A DNA stretch of 64,000 nucleotides from contig CAUWAG010000018.1 of NCBI GenBank assembly GCA_963556695.1, forward strand, positions 186,001 through 250,000, in the 5' to 3' direction. Position 1 is the first letter of the stretch. Every line of letters starts with the position of its first letter. The translations under genes and the position numbers were made by a program. Origin of the DNA: Anthostomella pinea. Taxonomy: Eukaryota > Ascomycota > Sordariomycetes > Xylariales > Xylariaceae. Below, one piece after another: positions 22,637 through 34,588 of the stretch. The notes under the pieces were generated by a model. That model was not told where the DNA came from. It saw only the letters and a list, made by a program, of their open reading frames with translations, and searched no databases.

Positions 22637-25393
22637 ATGATCCCCTTAGCTCTGGTCTCTCCTCCCATTCCTGCTCATACCAGCTCATACTCTACCGCTA
22701 TCGAGTCTGAAGGGTCCTGTGTCCTGGACAGCGTCCATGGCCTCTTAGCCATGCAGTGTAACGCCGATCGCGAACCGCCAGTCCGACCTGCTCTGCCTGC
22801 TAAGAGTGACAGCTTGGCTGGTAGCGGCAGCGGTGTCCCGAGGGTGAAGAGGGAGGACGGTGGTGGATCTGGGGTCGTCCAACATCCACTATCGTCGAAG
22901 CGGACCGTCTGCGATCACTGTCGTAGGAGGCGTACGTCGTCCTTCTCTTCTTAACCTTTCCGAGTTGCGTCCATGTCTTGTCTCACGGAGACTATCTTCT
23001 CTCTTGTCCTCCTTGGTCAACTACACTGGGTGGCTTCGTCTTCGTGTCATCGCGCCTACGTGCTACGGGGCGCTGTTGAACAAGGTCTAACTACCTATTA
23101 CCCGCACTGCTAACGCTGACCACAGGCATCCGATGTGACGGCCAGTTCCCTTGCCAGCAATGCGCCAACGCGACACTTACATGCAAGCGAGAACACGTCC
23201 CCAAGAAGCGTGGTCCAAAGAGAGGTCATGGACGTGTCATCAACGAGCTTCGGGCTCGAGAGAAGGCACCGCGGGACCCCGACAGCGCAAGCAACTCAGA
23301 CGCCGAGAACGATGGCTCTTTCTCTCCATCTAGGTCGGCGGCACCAACGGCATCATTGTCGCCCCGGGAGTCATTCGTCCCACGGCTCAGGACGTCGGTA
23401 TCATCATCATCGGCATCGGACCACCGCTACGCGGCAGAACCCCAGTCGCCGTTCTCGTCAGACGCCTTCCGACCAAACAGCCGTTGCTACTTCCATCTGA
23501 TCCCGCGATGCGTCGACCTGTACTACGAGCACATGTACCCCATCATGCCACTCCTGTATATGCCCAACTTGCGGGCGACCGTAGCGCGACCACTGACGCC
23601 GTCCGACAAGAACCTCGTCTACGCGCTCTGCGCTCTGACGTCCTTCCACATGTCGGGCAAATCGACCTCGCCGCCAGGACCGCCGAGCTGGGAGATGGTG
23701 GGACGTTTCTTCCTGGACGAGTGCATCTCGGTGCGGCAGAGCTACGACTTTGTCGAGGACCTGTCGCTGTCCTCGGTCATCTCGAGCTTCTGGCTCAGCA
23801 CCAGCTTCTTCGAGATCAATCAGAACCGCAAGAGCTGGTATTACCTGCGCGAGGCTATGACCCTGGCATTGGACCTGGGCTTGCACGACGACGCGACGTA
23901 CGTCGATATGACTTCCGAGGAGGTGCTGTGTCGACAGCGCGTTTTCTGGATCCTGTTTGTGACGGAGAGGAGCTTTGCCATCCTCAGGAACAAGCCCCTG
24001 ACCCTTCGGAAGACGCCGAGGCTGCCGACGCGCGGCCATGACTACGAAGGGCCGGATATTCACTCGGGGTTTATGAAGCTGGTCAATAGCTACATCCCGC
24101 TGGACGAGAGCTTCGTCAATGCGTGGAATGATGGGAGTGACCCGAGGGTATCGGCCGCGACGTATCTCAGTCTGCAGCGGATATTTGCGCAGCCCCTGGA
24201 CTTCCTGTCGCGACTAAGGAGAAAGAACCATCCGACCGGACTACTCAGCTCCTACAAGAATGAAGACGAAGAGGTCGAAATTTCTGAGCCCACGGCGATT
24301 CAGAAGGCAGACCTGCTCATGACCCAACAGTGGCTACGTCTAATCATCTGGCTATCAGCTTTTCGGCAAGGTCTGTTGTCGACGGCGTCACCTGAGGAGA
24401 GCATGAATTTCTCGTTTCCTCTCTCGATTGCCCGAGATACCGCTGCAGCTCTTCAGTCTCTGCCGAGTTCCGCCATCGAGGTGCATGGAATGGGCATATT
24501 TGAGAAGATCTTCGAGATCGGGACCTGGTGTGTGAAGTGAGTAAACCAGTCCCCGCAGTTGCTGTTCCTACGATCCCGAAGTTCTAATTATAGTTGGCAG
24601 CGTTTTGGGGGCGTACGACGCCGGTTCCAGCAGCTCCCGCGGGCCTTATGGGAGAGCCACGAATAACACTGCGGGAATGGATCTCGTGAGAGGCGACCTG
24701 GGGCTCTTGGGTCAAGGGGGGAGATTAGGCGCACATACGGACCCTCTGGAGTTCTTCGTCAAGACCCTGAGCTTGAGTCCCAACAGCCGCAAAATGTTTG
24801 CAGAGAAGCTGCTTATGTTCGCGGGTGATACTCCTGGCGGGCTACGGACATCTTTGAGTCCGGCTCCGTCCACACTCACAACATCGAGCTCCGGCACTGA
24901 AGGCAGCAGGCGGGGAGACGGAGTTCTTGTGGAGGAAGCCAGCGACGACGTCAACGCGTATGAAGTGGTCAGTCCTTCGCCCGTAAGAGCAAACCATTGG
25001 CAGACGATAGGGGGAGATGCGATGGAAGGCGTTATAGCAGGCACGATATATGGAAATACCCATCATGATTCAGGCGCCGGCATGGGGACAGGATTTACAG
25101 CCAGAGGCTCAGGGGTCCACCGTATCGTGCCGGATATTCCATTCCTGGCTGGACTATCACCTATGTCCGCCACCGGCGCAAATTGGACTGGCTACGAGTT
25201 CGGAAGCATTCATTCCCAGGCGCACACTGGCTACATGCGAGCCAGATTGGGACCGATACCGGCACCACTCGGAGCTTTCATGGGCGGCACCGGTGTGCCG
25301 CCAGCGGGCTACACGGATGGGCAAGGGGCAAACGGTCAATACGGACAGTCTAAGAGGTTCTCAAGTTCTAACGGCATTTTGGGAGTCTGGTAG
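22637..25393 (+). CDS. Zn2Cys6 fungal-specific transcription factor
   Basis: Three exons (22637-22931, 23126-24536, 24601-25393) give 832 aa. The binuclear zinc cluster has the canonical spacing C92-x2-C95-x6-C102-x5-C108-x2-C111-x6-C118 and is interrupted by the first intron (194 nt, GTACGT donor, GCTAAC branch) inside the run of arginines. The cluster is followed by a basic linker (KKRGPKRGHGRVINELRA) that recalls the KKRGPK after the zinc cluster of yeast MAL activators. The middle region (about 180-560) has the fungal transcription-factor homology layout: YYEHMYPIMPLLYMP, ALCALTSFHMSG, REAMTLALDLGLH, RRVFWILFVTERSFAI-like. The last exon is Gly/Ser-rich. Intron 2 (24537-24600) uses donor GTGAGT; of two nearby acceptors only the one at 24600 keeps the frame with that donor. 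The start could also be the ATG at 22751. A link to sugar regulation is a guess from the linker alone. Confidence 0.88.
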
Positions 25394-28217
25394 ATACCCA
25401 CTGTGGTGTCATCTTTGACAGCGAATTCGCTCAGGCGTTGGTTCGGGCACGGATAGGGGTATGACTTACGGCTAACTGGGAACAAGGTATGGCTTCTGGG
25501 TTTGAATAAACATACGTCACATACTTCTTGTATTTACTGCCTTGATACTTGCAATGATGAAGATTTCGCGTTCGATCTTCCAGTTTCCGTCTCACTACGC
25601 GGTGCTGTTCCTCGCGACCGACCCTCATAATCCGCTGACAAGTCATGCTCAAAGGAGAGCTTTCGGCAGAGTGGCATACGAGCTGCTACGTCGCACAGGT
25701 CTCTATTCATCCATTACGGCCCTGTCCTTGTGCAAGTCATGAGGTCCGATCAACCAGCCCAGCCCAAGATCCGGTAGTCAGCAGGTCCGCATATGCGTGT
25801 AAGCCCAAGCGTTACTCCAAATCCGATGGGACGCGCCTTGCATGTTTCGATGCTGCGCGTGGCCACCAACTTGCTATAGCTTATTGGACTGGTTCCATTT
25901 CCGATGCTGCAGGGAGTATGTTCTGCATTGAGTGCGTACAGACTGGGCTGCCGCGACGAGCAAGCGTTTTCGTTCGCGGCTTCGTAGGACCATGTGTACA
26001 GCCTGACTCTCAGCGCTCTCTGTGTACATTGGTGGCCCAAGTGGTTAGAGAGGACGGTCGAGCTCGACTAGGAGCAGTGGGTTGTGGTGTCCTAATGATG
26101 CTCATGCAAGACATCTCGGGATAATCGTCAAACGATTGATTCCATCCCTGTTCGTCCCCCAGCGGCGCACCCATGATATAGCTCGTGGCCCGAACAGCGT
26201 CGCTCGGAGCAGGAACGTCACGCCTGAGTCGATGCCTACCTATATGAGATGGCTCGATCTGGGCATGGTGGCGCGGCGATAAGTAAGCCTTGTCCAGGCA
26301 TGGAGCCCTGGAGAGACGCCTGTCTTTCCTCGAAACGATAAGCTCGTACTGCAGCTGTGTCGTCTGCACGACACTGACACTGCATGAGGTACATATGTAC
26401 CTAGGTATATATCTGGCAACCTCTCAGGGGCTGCAAGACAGCCAGCACCTCTCACCTTACACAACGTGTCGGCAGCTGCTGTTGTCGACGAAAGGCTTGC
26501 TGTGTTCCCATTCGGAGGCCCGGTGCTGCTGCGCCGGGTTCGCGGAACATTGGCCAACACCGGCAACGGCAACAAGCTTGAATCCGTGTAGCATCGACTC
26601 GTGGGTCCCAAATGCACATTGATCCAGGTCCATGGTGCTCGGTGTGCTCACGACGGCTTCAATTAGGTCGGTTGGACTTTGCATGAGCGACTGATCCGGA
26701 GGCTGAGACTGCCCGCTTGTTGCCCGCTTTGCTATTCTTCTGCGACCTAGGACAAGACAGCGGCACAGAGGTACACGTACGTACACGAATGACGCCGGCG
26801 ACCAGACAGCCTCACCGACACCAGCACTGTCGTACCTCGGAGCGGCATTGCACACGATTGAAGAAGGAAACCAGACGTAATCCCATCAAGACGGTTTGAA
26901 GAGCTAACCTTAGAGGTAAGACGGCTGAGGACTAGGAGCGACTGACGGGACCTTTCGTTATTATGGCTGAACCAGGGAATTGAGTTCATCGTCCCGCCTG
27001 CAGCTAGCTGAAGCCATTTGGCCTCTGAGACAACGGCGCGTCAGAACCGCAAGCTCTCTTCCAGCCAAGGTACAGTACACCGTGTAGGAGAGGCAAAGAG
27101 TCAACTCTACCATGGTAGACCAACCCAGTGGGACGCGAACCGCGCGATTTCTTGGTCGCTACCGCAGCGTAGTAGCATTATCAATTTATCCCCATGGAGA
27201 TAGCAAGGCCATGTCTCATCCGAGCTACTGTGTAAAGAGGTTGCAATTGCGCTTTGACCCAACTTCCAAGCTCTCGACGATACAGACACGACAGAAGAAC
27301 AGAAGCAGTCGGCAACAATCAGTCCTACTTTGGCCAGCTCGGCGCTGCATATGCGGAACCAGACCAACGACCATGGGCTGATCATAGGCGACTGCAGACA
27401 CTGGCATACCATAGCAACATCAGCCAGCCCAATGGTGTTGCGGTGTTGCGGTGTTGCGGTGTTGCGGTGTTGCGGTGTTGGGCATCGCATGCGTGGAACT
27501 GGACACTGGACATGTCACAGGAGAGAGGTGAAAATGTGACGGCCCCTCTCCATTTCCGACTTCTCATCACACTGCCATGGATGATGGGACTGCGACCGTC
27601 ACGAACGGATCACCGCCAGTCAGCCAATCACACGAGATCCCGACGTCGTGGAAAACCAGGCCCAGTGTGCCTGTGTGCCCAGCTGCCAGATTTTTTGTTT
27701 CCGGCTCACGCGGTGGGCCGTCTGGAAACGCGGCAAGGATTGGATCACTTCCGACCCCTGTACTCAGACCCTTGAAGAGCTTGGCTACGATGGCTGCTTA
27801 GGTCTCTGCTGTTAGAGGTTGTCCGGTGTGCCGGTGTTGCTTGTCGACGGTCGGCCAGACAAACAGCTACCTACAGTATTCCGTACTCTAGATATCCCCA
27901 GTATCGCACCAATCGGCTGGGAAATCATGTGAGGTAGGCAAAGTACATACATGTTCCTGTTCAAGTCCAGAACAAGAGTTCGGTTAAACTCTCTCTTCCA
28001 AGTCTGCCCAACTTGGAGCTTTCTCTTGGAGGCAGCCCCTTTGTCGGCGACGTTATCTACCCGCAGACTCGCAGCAGACTCAAGAGCTGCAAGACAGGAC
28101 CATGTTCTGGTCTGGGATGGCTTTGGTGCCTCCATCTTCCGTGTCATCCACTCTATCTCGGGTATTTAACCAATCTGAAGCTTCTGGTCAAGGCTCTACA
28201 TGTGCCTACATACAGTA
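25394..28217. other. Gene-free interval of about 2.8 kb
   Basis: No supported gene. Contains a minisatellite at 27434-27480, listed separately. A D-loop-like string (CCAAGTGGTTAGAGAGG) at about 26038 lacks a matching T arm and acceptor stem, so it is not a tRNA. Confidence 0.4.
27434..27480 (+). repeat. Minisatellite of an 8-bp unit (GGTGTTGC), about six copies
   Basis: GGTGTTGC is repeated head to tail about six times without variation until the last unit, which reads GGTGTTGG. It lies in a gene-free interval. Such arrays usually vary in copy number between strains. Confidence 0.95.
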
Positions 28218-28219
28218 TA

Positions 28220-28434
28220 TAGATGTCGGGGATGGTAATTGTTAGCGTCTCCATATACCAGGGCCTCTGGGTCCGTATTGGATGGTATTTCGTACGCCAT
28301 AACATAATGGGAAGTGACCATCTCTACACCACTCTGAGATTTCGTCGATCACCATGTATATTCTGCGCATATCTAGCAGACGAAGTACGGACCCATCATA
28401 TTGAGACGCTAAAAATTACCATCCCCGACATCTG
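28220..28434. mobile_element. MITE: 215-bp element with long TIRs and TA target duplication
   Basis: Terminal inverted repeats of 37 bp lie at 28220-28256 and 28398-28434 with about three mismatches. Both read (T/C)AGATGTCGGGGATGGTAAT at the outer end. TA dinucleotides flank the element (28218-28219 and 28435-28436). A further shared block (GGGTCCGTA) occurs inside both arms. It has no coding capacity, and its composition is normal, so it shows no RIP. TSD and size fit a non-autonomous Tc1/mariner-type MITE. Its TIR is unrelated to those of the other two inverted-repeat elements in the window. Confidence 0.85.
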
Positions 28435-28436
28435 TA

Positions 28437-29877
28437 AGTAAAAAGTAATTCAAGTGTATTATTTGACGGAATGACCACTAACAGAAGCGACTTGCTGCAT
28501 TAACATCGTTCCCCGGTAGCTGGCAGGCTCAGCTGAGCGCTCTAACCCCCATCTAATAACCCACCCCGGTCTTACTAGCATGCCAGATCCCGACGGGAAG
28601 GGACCAACACCTGGACTCTCGTAGCGCGGCAATGCGCCAGCACTACGGGGATAGTACTGTGTACACGCCAGTGAACCCAGTCAATCACAGCGAACCAGCA
28701 GACTGACAGACTGGCAGACTGCAGGTGACAAGAGACGACCGCCGCGGGAAGAGGGAAGCAGGAGTCTCCCCGTCTCGGTCTCGTTTCCTTGCCTCTCCCA
28801 ATCCAATGCTTTTCCACTTCGCTCTGTCACCTGTGAGGTGGAACTGTCTCTCGACTGGCAGTTGCTTCATGTCCCGTTCCTTTCCGCCGCTCTGCGTTGC
28901 CCTGCGAGTCTGTGAGATTCAGGCATCCCCTTCCAAAACTCGCGACACTTGCACTCTCTCCTATCATCCTATGGTCCATCGCTCTCTAAGAATACTTGCT
29001 ATCACCACACCGTCCCTCTTGTTCTCCGGTGCTGCTGTCCCGGTGTGAATACCGTGCTGTTCGGTATCAGAGACTTCCCACCCGACACTGTGGTTTTGAA
29101 GCTTCAACCGTGGTGGCTTGCTCCGTCGCTTGCCGTCAGCCAATTATGGGTACTTCTCCCTGAGACACACCTTAGACAAGACATCCAGATACCTGGTGCA
29201 ACGACGACACGTCAACTTGCTTTCTTGTTTCTATGACCGGCTCTTTCTCTCCTTTGACAAACACGCCAGTTCCATGCTCTTCGATTCGCAACCAGCGCGT
29301 GTTCGAAATTGAGTGTTGAGCTGACATCAAGAGTCTCGCGGGTCGAGGTCATGGTGTGTGAGTAGAAGCAGAAGCAAAAGCAAAAGGAACGAGAACACCT
29401 CCCCCAGCACACGACAGCGATCCTCGTTCCCGGCTACGTCTTGAACTCATGTGTCTGACGGTCACGGCGTCACGAACGAGCCGTCGATCGACCAAACGTT
29501 GTGCCAGCAGCCAACCTAGTCGCAAACCCCGTCTTAAGTCGCCCTACTAAGACGCTCGAGCCGCTGGTGCGCTTCACTACCGGTAGTAATTACAGCAACA
29601 CAAAGCATCCCTCGAAGCTGTTCGTTCCGATATCGAGACCGTCCACTAGGTCGGTGGAGTTGCTTGGAAAACAAACATTGCCTCCAAGCTCCCAACAAGC
29701 ACCATCCCGACAGTTGCGCTTGTCGCCGACGCACCACGTCACTGCTCCTAATTGCTAATACGGAGCCTAATACACCAGGTGGTTAGGTCCGGCCGTTCCA
29801 ACGACTTTCGTAATATCTTCTACCCATCATACTCAGAACGGACACGCCGAGGCGCAGTCCACCTCGCTGTCGTCACG
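28437..29877. other. Intergenic and leader region of the centrosomin-motif gene
   Basis: No gene seen. A purine-rich run (AAGCAGAAGCAAAAGCAAAA) lies at about 29366-29386. The last few hundred bases are probably transcribed 5' leader of the gene starting at 29878. Confidence 0.4.
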
Positions 29878-32800
29878 ATGGATGGCAGTGGGGACCCGAA
29901 AGAGTCGCGAGAGCGTTCACAACCTCGCGCATCCCCACGAGCGAACACAGCAAGTATAGCCAATGCCCAGTCGACACCAAAGAGCATGAAAAGCACGACA
30001 CCAAAAAGCATGAAAAGCACGAGCAGCACTCCTTCTCGCCTGCGCGAACCGACACACGCGACCGCACATCCAACACACAAATTTCATCACAGCCATTGCG
30101 GCGAGAGCCCAGCGAGTATGAGAACTTCGTCGCGCCTATCGAGGCAATCGAGCCAAGAGCCGAGGCAAAGCAAGCCGCCAGTCTCGAACTTTCTGCATGA
30201 AAAGTTGCAACGGGAAAGACAGGCAGAGAGCGAGAGACTGGCAAAGAAGTTGAGTGGGAGTCTGAGCTCTTCGGCCGGCGACGTCCGGGACAGAGAGGCG
30301 CAGAACTCACCCAGTAGGAGCAGTGCAGCTGGAACGGGACGGGGGCCCAGGTCGAATAGTGGTGATGAGGACTCAAGTCAGCATGGGATGGGGGCTAAGC
30401 AAATGGACAAGGTACTTCAACGAACTTTAATGATATGTGCTTGTATTGGTGGGGAGAAGCTTGGTGACTAACAGGAGAATGTCGTGCAGGCCTTTTCGAA
30501 TCTACACAAGCAGAACTTCGATCTCAAACTGGAGTTGTACCATCGACGTGAGCGGCAGAGCGCCCTAGAACAGAGAGTCGAGAAGCTCGAGTCCGAACAG
30601 CGCGAGACCAACGAGATGAACGACAAACTGCTTGCCGAGCTGCAAAACAGAGACAAGGCCGTGGAGGAGGCTGTTAACATGATTGTCAAACTAGAGGCAC
30701 GAGTCGATGCACTGGTTCGAGAGAAGGAGATGGTACGACAGGTCGAATTCGGAGGTCCATACCACCACCCACAAGTCGATGACGCCGAAGCCGCGATGGC
30801 GGAAACCCCCAGGTTGAACGACTTTGGACTTTGGCCATCGGTCGGGGAAACTAAGAACCTCGAACGAATGCCCAGCTTTCTTTCAGAACAGAGTGAACAC
30901 ACTGAAAACCTGAGAAATGTGGTGCTGCAGAGTCGAAGCAGCTTGATGCATCTGCGTAAGGTGTCGGAATCCAGCGCCGATCCTAGCGAGTCTCATCGCT
31001 TCGCCAGCCCAAGCCTCAGCATACTCAGTGAGAGCTCGTTCAAGAGTGTCTATGGATCCAAGGATGGGCAAGATACAACAGGCTTGCCGACGCTGGACGA
31101 CCTGGGAGGCATGAATGGCATGGACGGCAGTCAGTTCGACCGGTCTCGTACGCCAACCAGGAAGACGAGCATGGGAAGTTGGGACAGCCGGAGCAACCTC
31201 ACTCCGAATCACGGGATGAATGCGGCCGATAAGACAAGGAACAGTCGTTCGACGCAGCCGCGGTCGTCGAATGATATCTTCATCGCCGGTTCACCACTTC
31301 AACAACTCGACAGGCGCGAGACGAAGGCATCAGCCACAGATGTGTCGCCCGCATCATCTGGCTCCAACCAAGGTAGAAGAGTGACTACGCCCACTCGGGC
31401 TCGAGCAGTGAAGCCACAAACGCAAGCCAGGACTAAGCAGGACAAGAGAGCAGCTTTACATAAGGTGCTGACCAACTACCCTACCAACAACGATTTCAAC
31501 AGTTCACTCACGTTGCCTCCAACTCCTGATACCGTCTCGTCGTCGTTTTTGCGAACACATAAGCATCATACCAGCTCGCAAGACAGTCTCATGAAGCAGG
31601 TAGAGATCATCTCGGCTGACAGCTCGTTCGGGCCGCAATCGGATAGATCTGGGCATTCCGTGTCGTCAATCGGCAGGTATCAAGCCTCGCCACATTTGGA
31701 CTCGCAGCTCGCTTCCACGACTGCCTTCTCCAGCCGCAGGCATGTGCCAGCGCCTGTTGTCAATTCAGATTTGTTTTCCGGGTTCGGGCACTTGGCTCAG
31801 GCCCTTCCACGACGTCCTCACTCGGCAGCCGAGACAGCTAGCTCTCGGGCCCGAGCTGATAGCTTTGTCTCGGATTCGGACTCGGACGGCGGAGTAGATG
31901 CACGTTCCGAGGGCGAGAGTGTTGACTATTTCATGCGGGAAAGCTTGAAAGAAGATGGACGTAATGTTCATTCGCAGAGAGAGCGTGGCAAGCGGCGATC
32001 TCCCTCCCCAGATCTGTTTCACTTCCCTGCAGACGCCGGCGGATGGGAAACGGACGTCATTTTTGGCGCATTGAAAGGCAGCGGGTTTCTTGGCTCGCCC
32101 GTGTCGACATTGAAGCGCGATCCTATTGACGACATGACCTCTTCATTCGAGGCACGACAAACAGAGACGTTGGAGCCGCCCATAACGGGACCAGCACCCC
32201 CGTGTCCCTCTCGCAGATCGAGCTTGCAAGCTCGTACCGGGAGCTCTAACGCGGAACCTCTATTGGGCGGGAAACTTAGGAAGAGTCCTGTCCGGGGTAT
32301 AAGCGTGGCTAGAATAGACACCAGGGGAAGAAGCAACAGCATCGACTCTGCGGCGCGAAACCCACCGCATAAGATGCCTTCGCAGCAGTCAGAGGCCGGA
32401 GCAGGGGGCAAGCGAAGCCAATACCCACCCATATCGGGGTTACAGTCAAGAGGACGAAGTCTCGGGCTGAATACCCTCTTCAGACGATCTGGGTCTGAAA
32501 GTTATAGTGTTCCCACCAGTGCCACTGAACCAATAATCCCACCCATGGCTACACCTCACTTGCCGCCGCCGCAACAGCAAGCACCATCACATCCGTTTGT
32601 ACCACCAAAGGGTACAAGGCCCACCGGTAGGAGTAGTGTTCCGCCGCCGTTGACCATGCCATGGGCTATGCGGCCGCCGAGAACGTTCGAGGATGATTTC
32701 AGCAGTGCCACGCCTCCTCCGATCATGCGCAACCGTGGACCGCAGCCGGCGGCCTCAGGAGATAGCAAGGATCCTATGAGCCCTGGGATACCTCAGACAC

Positions 32801-32946
32801 AGGTCGATATGATGACCGGACCGAGTACGCCGACAACGGTGGTATTTCCTGCCGGTGGGAGCACCGTCACGACAGTAACGGGACCTCCGAGCGCAACGAA
32901 GAAACGGTGGTTTGGCCTGGGAAGAAGAGGTAGCCTGAAGGGCTGA
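29878..32946 (+). CDS. Centrosomin N-terminal motif 1 (Cnn_1N) coiled-coil protein
   Basis: Two exons (29878-30411 and 30490-32946) encode 996 aa. The signature begins at exon 2: NLHKQNFDLKLELYHRRERQ, then a heptad-rich helix (LEQRVEKLESEQRETNEMND, LLAELQNRDKAVEEAVNMIV) of about 90 residues. This is the motif by which centrosomin, Mto1 and ApsB-type proteins bind gamma-tubulin complexes at microtubule organising centres. The long C-terminal part is Ser/Pro/Arg-rich and probably disordered, ending KKRWFGLGRRGSLKG. The intron has a CTAAC branch at about 30469. An AG only two bases later (30474) is too close, so the acceptor at 30489 is preferred; both keep the frame. It may nucleate or organise microtubules at the spindle pole or septum, by family inference. 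Confidence 0.82.
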
Positions 32947-33612
32947 TGAGTTTGGCTTGTGTTTGTGAGATCATGGTGTAGTACTACTATTGGACTTGCC
33001 AAGGCAATACTTGGTTAATAGTAGACTCTTGCGGGACAGCGCAAGCTGGGGTTTCCAACTCGGGACTTGGCATGGCACCGGACATACTGCGGCTTGGTCG
33101 GGATCCAGGTTCAGTATTGTAATTGTGGGAGTTCAGATAACGAGCGGCCTGGAATGGCTGTACGTCTCGTCGTCGCCTCACTCACGGCACGGCACGGCAG
33201 GGCCATGAGGGTTGGCATATCAGATTGTACCTTCGGCTCAAAAGGCTGAAAATGATGCCATTTTTCATCCCTGTGAGCCGGAACCGAGATGCCAATCAAG
33301 TACATCGACACGGTGCCTGTTACAGTCGCGCTTTCCTCGTAGATAGGGGAAGGAGACAGCGTGTTCGTGCTTGCCATGATTGACTTGGTGACGTTTGAGT
33401 CTAGTAGGAAGGTCAAACCCAACGATTGCGGTAGGCTCTTGCATTCCTCGTTCGCTTCCACAGTGAACTACCTAGAGTTTGTCTCGCCTCTCAGACGAGA
33501 GACCCCATCTCTTCCTACTCACATCCATCCAGGTAGCTAGCAAGCACTTGTCGGCCTGTTACATCGCAGCACCCGCTCAGCACACCAGTCTTCCAAAGGC
33601 AACGAAGTCACC
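32947..33612. other. Intergenic region
   Basis: No gene supported; probably the 3' flank of the centrosomin-motif gene and leader of the uncertain locus at 33613. Confidence 0.4.
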
Positions 33613-34103
33613 ATGGCGTCCATTCCACCCATTCCGGGCATGCCTCCCGTGCCACTCATCCTCTGCGACGTGGCCAAAATTATCGCGGCAGTTTCCGAAG
33701 CCCATCCACTCCCCCACGACAGTCCACGCCGTGCGCAACTTCTTCGCCCTTGTTTTCGCGGACTGGCTATGATCTCGATTGCATCGAAGATGATGCCATC
33801 CGCCAGGTTCTCCGGGATATACGGGCGGCACACAGGCGGACTTCGTTGTTGAAGAGGTTTGGTTTTACGTCCGCGTAAGTCGACATCGCGTTCCTCGGTG
33901 AAAGGTGTTCTTGGTCTAACCGGGATACTGTAGATAGCCCGACTCCTCGAGGACCCCGAGGTATGTCAAGCATTAGTGGCACATCGAGGGGTATTCCAGT
34001 TGGGTATTCTCAGCACAGGCTTACGTCGGATGAAGGCTCTGCGGCCCCTGGAGGTGCCGAGTTCGCTCAAGATCATGATGTCGAACCCCAGACGGATAAT
34101 TGA
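33613..34103 (+). pseudogene. Uncertain small spliced gene or gene remnant
   Basis: An ATG in strong context (GTCACCATGG) at 33613 opens MASIPPIPGMPPVPLILCD. Coding character is clearest in another frame just downstream: GYDLDCIEDDAIRQVLRDIR followed by AAHRRTSLLKRFGFTSA, which ends at a perfect GTAAGT donor (33875). A CTAAC branch lies at about 33916. The acceptor at 33937 (not the first AG at 33933, which gives a stop) yields RLLEDPE, again ending at a GTATGT donor (33961). Two acceptors then give different ends: one acidic (stop 34101-34103), the other, from 34001, ending in a hydrophobic tail (VWLTIIFLSALFLGLSYR). The first exon joins only through a weak donor. I do not recognise the protein. 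Decay or an unusual structure are both possible. Confidence 0.3.
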
Positions 34104-34588
34104 ACAGTTAGTGTGGCTTACAATAATCTTTCTCTCGGCGCTGTTCCTCGGTTTGTCCTATCGCTGAGACAGCAGGGCCGAACACACGAAGTAGTCACGT
34201 CTCTCATAATCGCGGCGGGCTTGCACACATTCACTGGGCGTTGAGGCGGATGGAAGACGAATAGAAGCATCAGCAGGTTCACTGCACCGTGCCCGGAAGA
34301 TCGATCGCGGGTCTCATGGTGGATCAATGTACGTTGGTGCTATCAAGCTATTCCCACATCTGCGATTATTCAGGCCTGCACTAGCTCACTCGTACCTTTT
34401 CCACCTGTCCTCATAGACCTGTCGACATGGCATGGGCTGATACATCGTGTACCGCGAAGCTTCACGTACGCGGACTATAGGTAGACCTCGCAATGACTGT
34501 CCATTCCATCAGCATCTCATACCTCCCGGGCACTCAACTCGCAATGACCGAACCGATCCATGCGACCGTTTTGGCCTGCTCTCTGTTC

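Noticed and set aside
23458..24063. 201-codon open frame on the minus strand
   Set aside because: Antisense shadow inside exon 2 of the Zn2Cys6 factor, whose conserved regions clearly define the coding strand.
26030..26110. Possible tRNA (GTGGCCCAAGTGGTTAGAG)
   Set aside because: D-loop-like string only; no GGTTCGA-type T loop and no pairing acceptor stem at the right distance.
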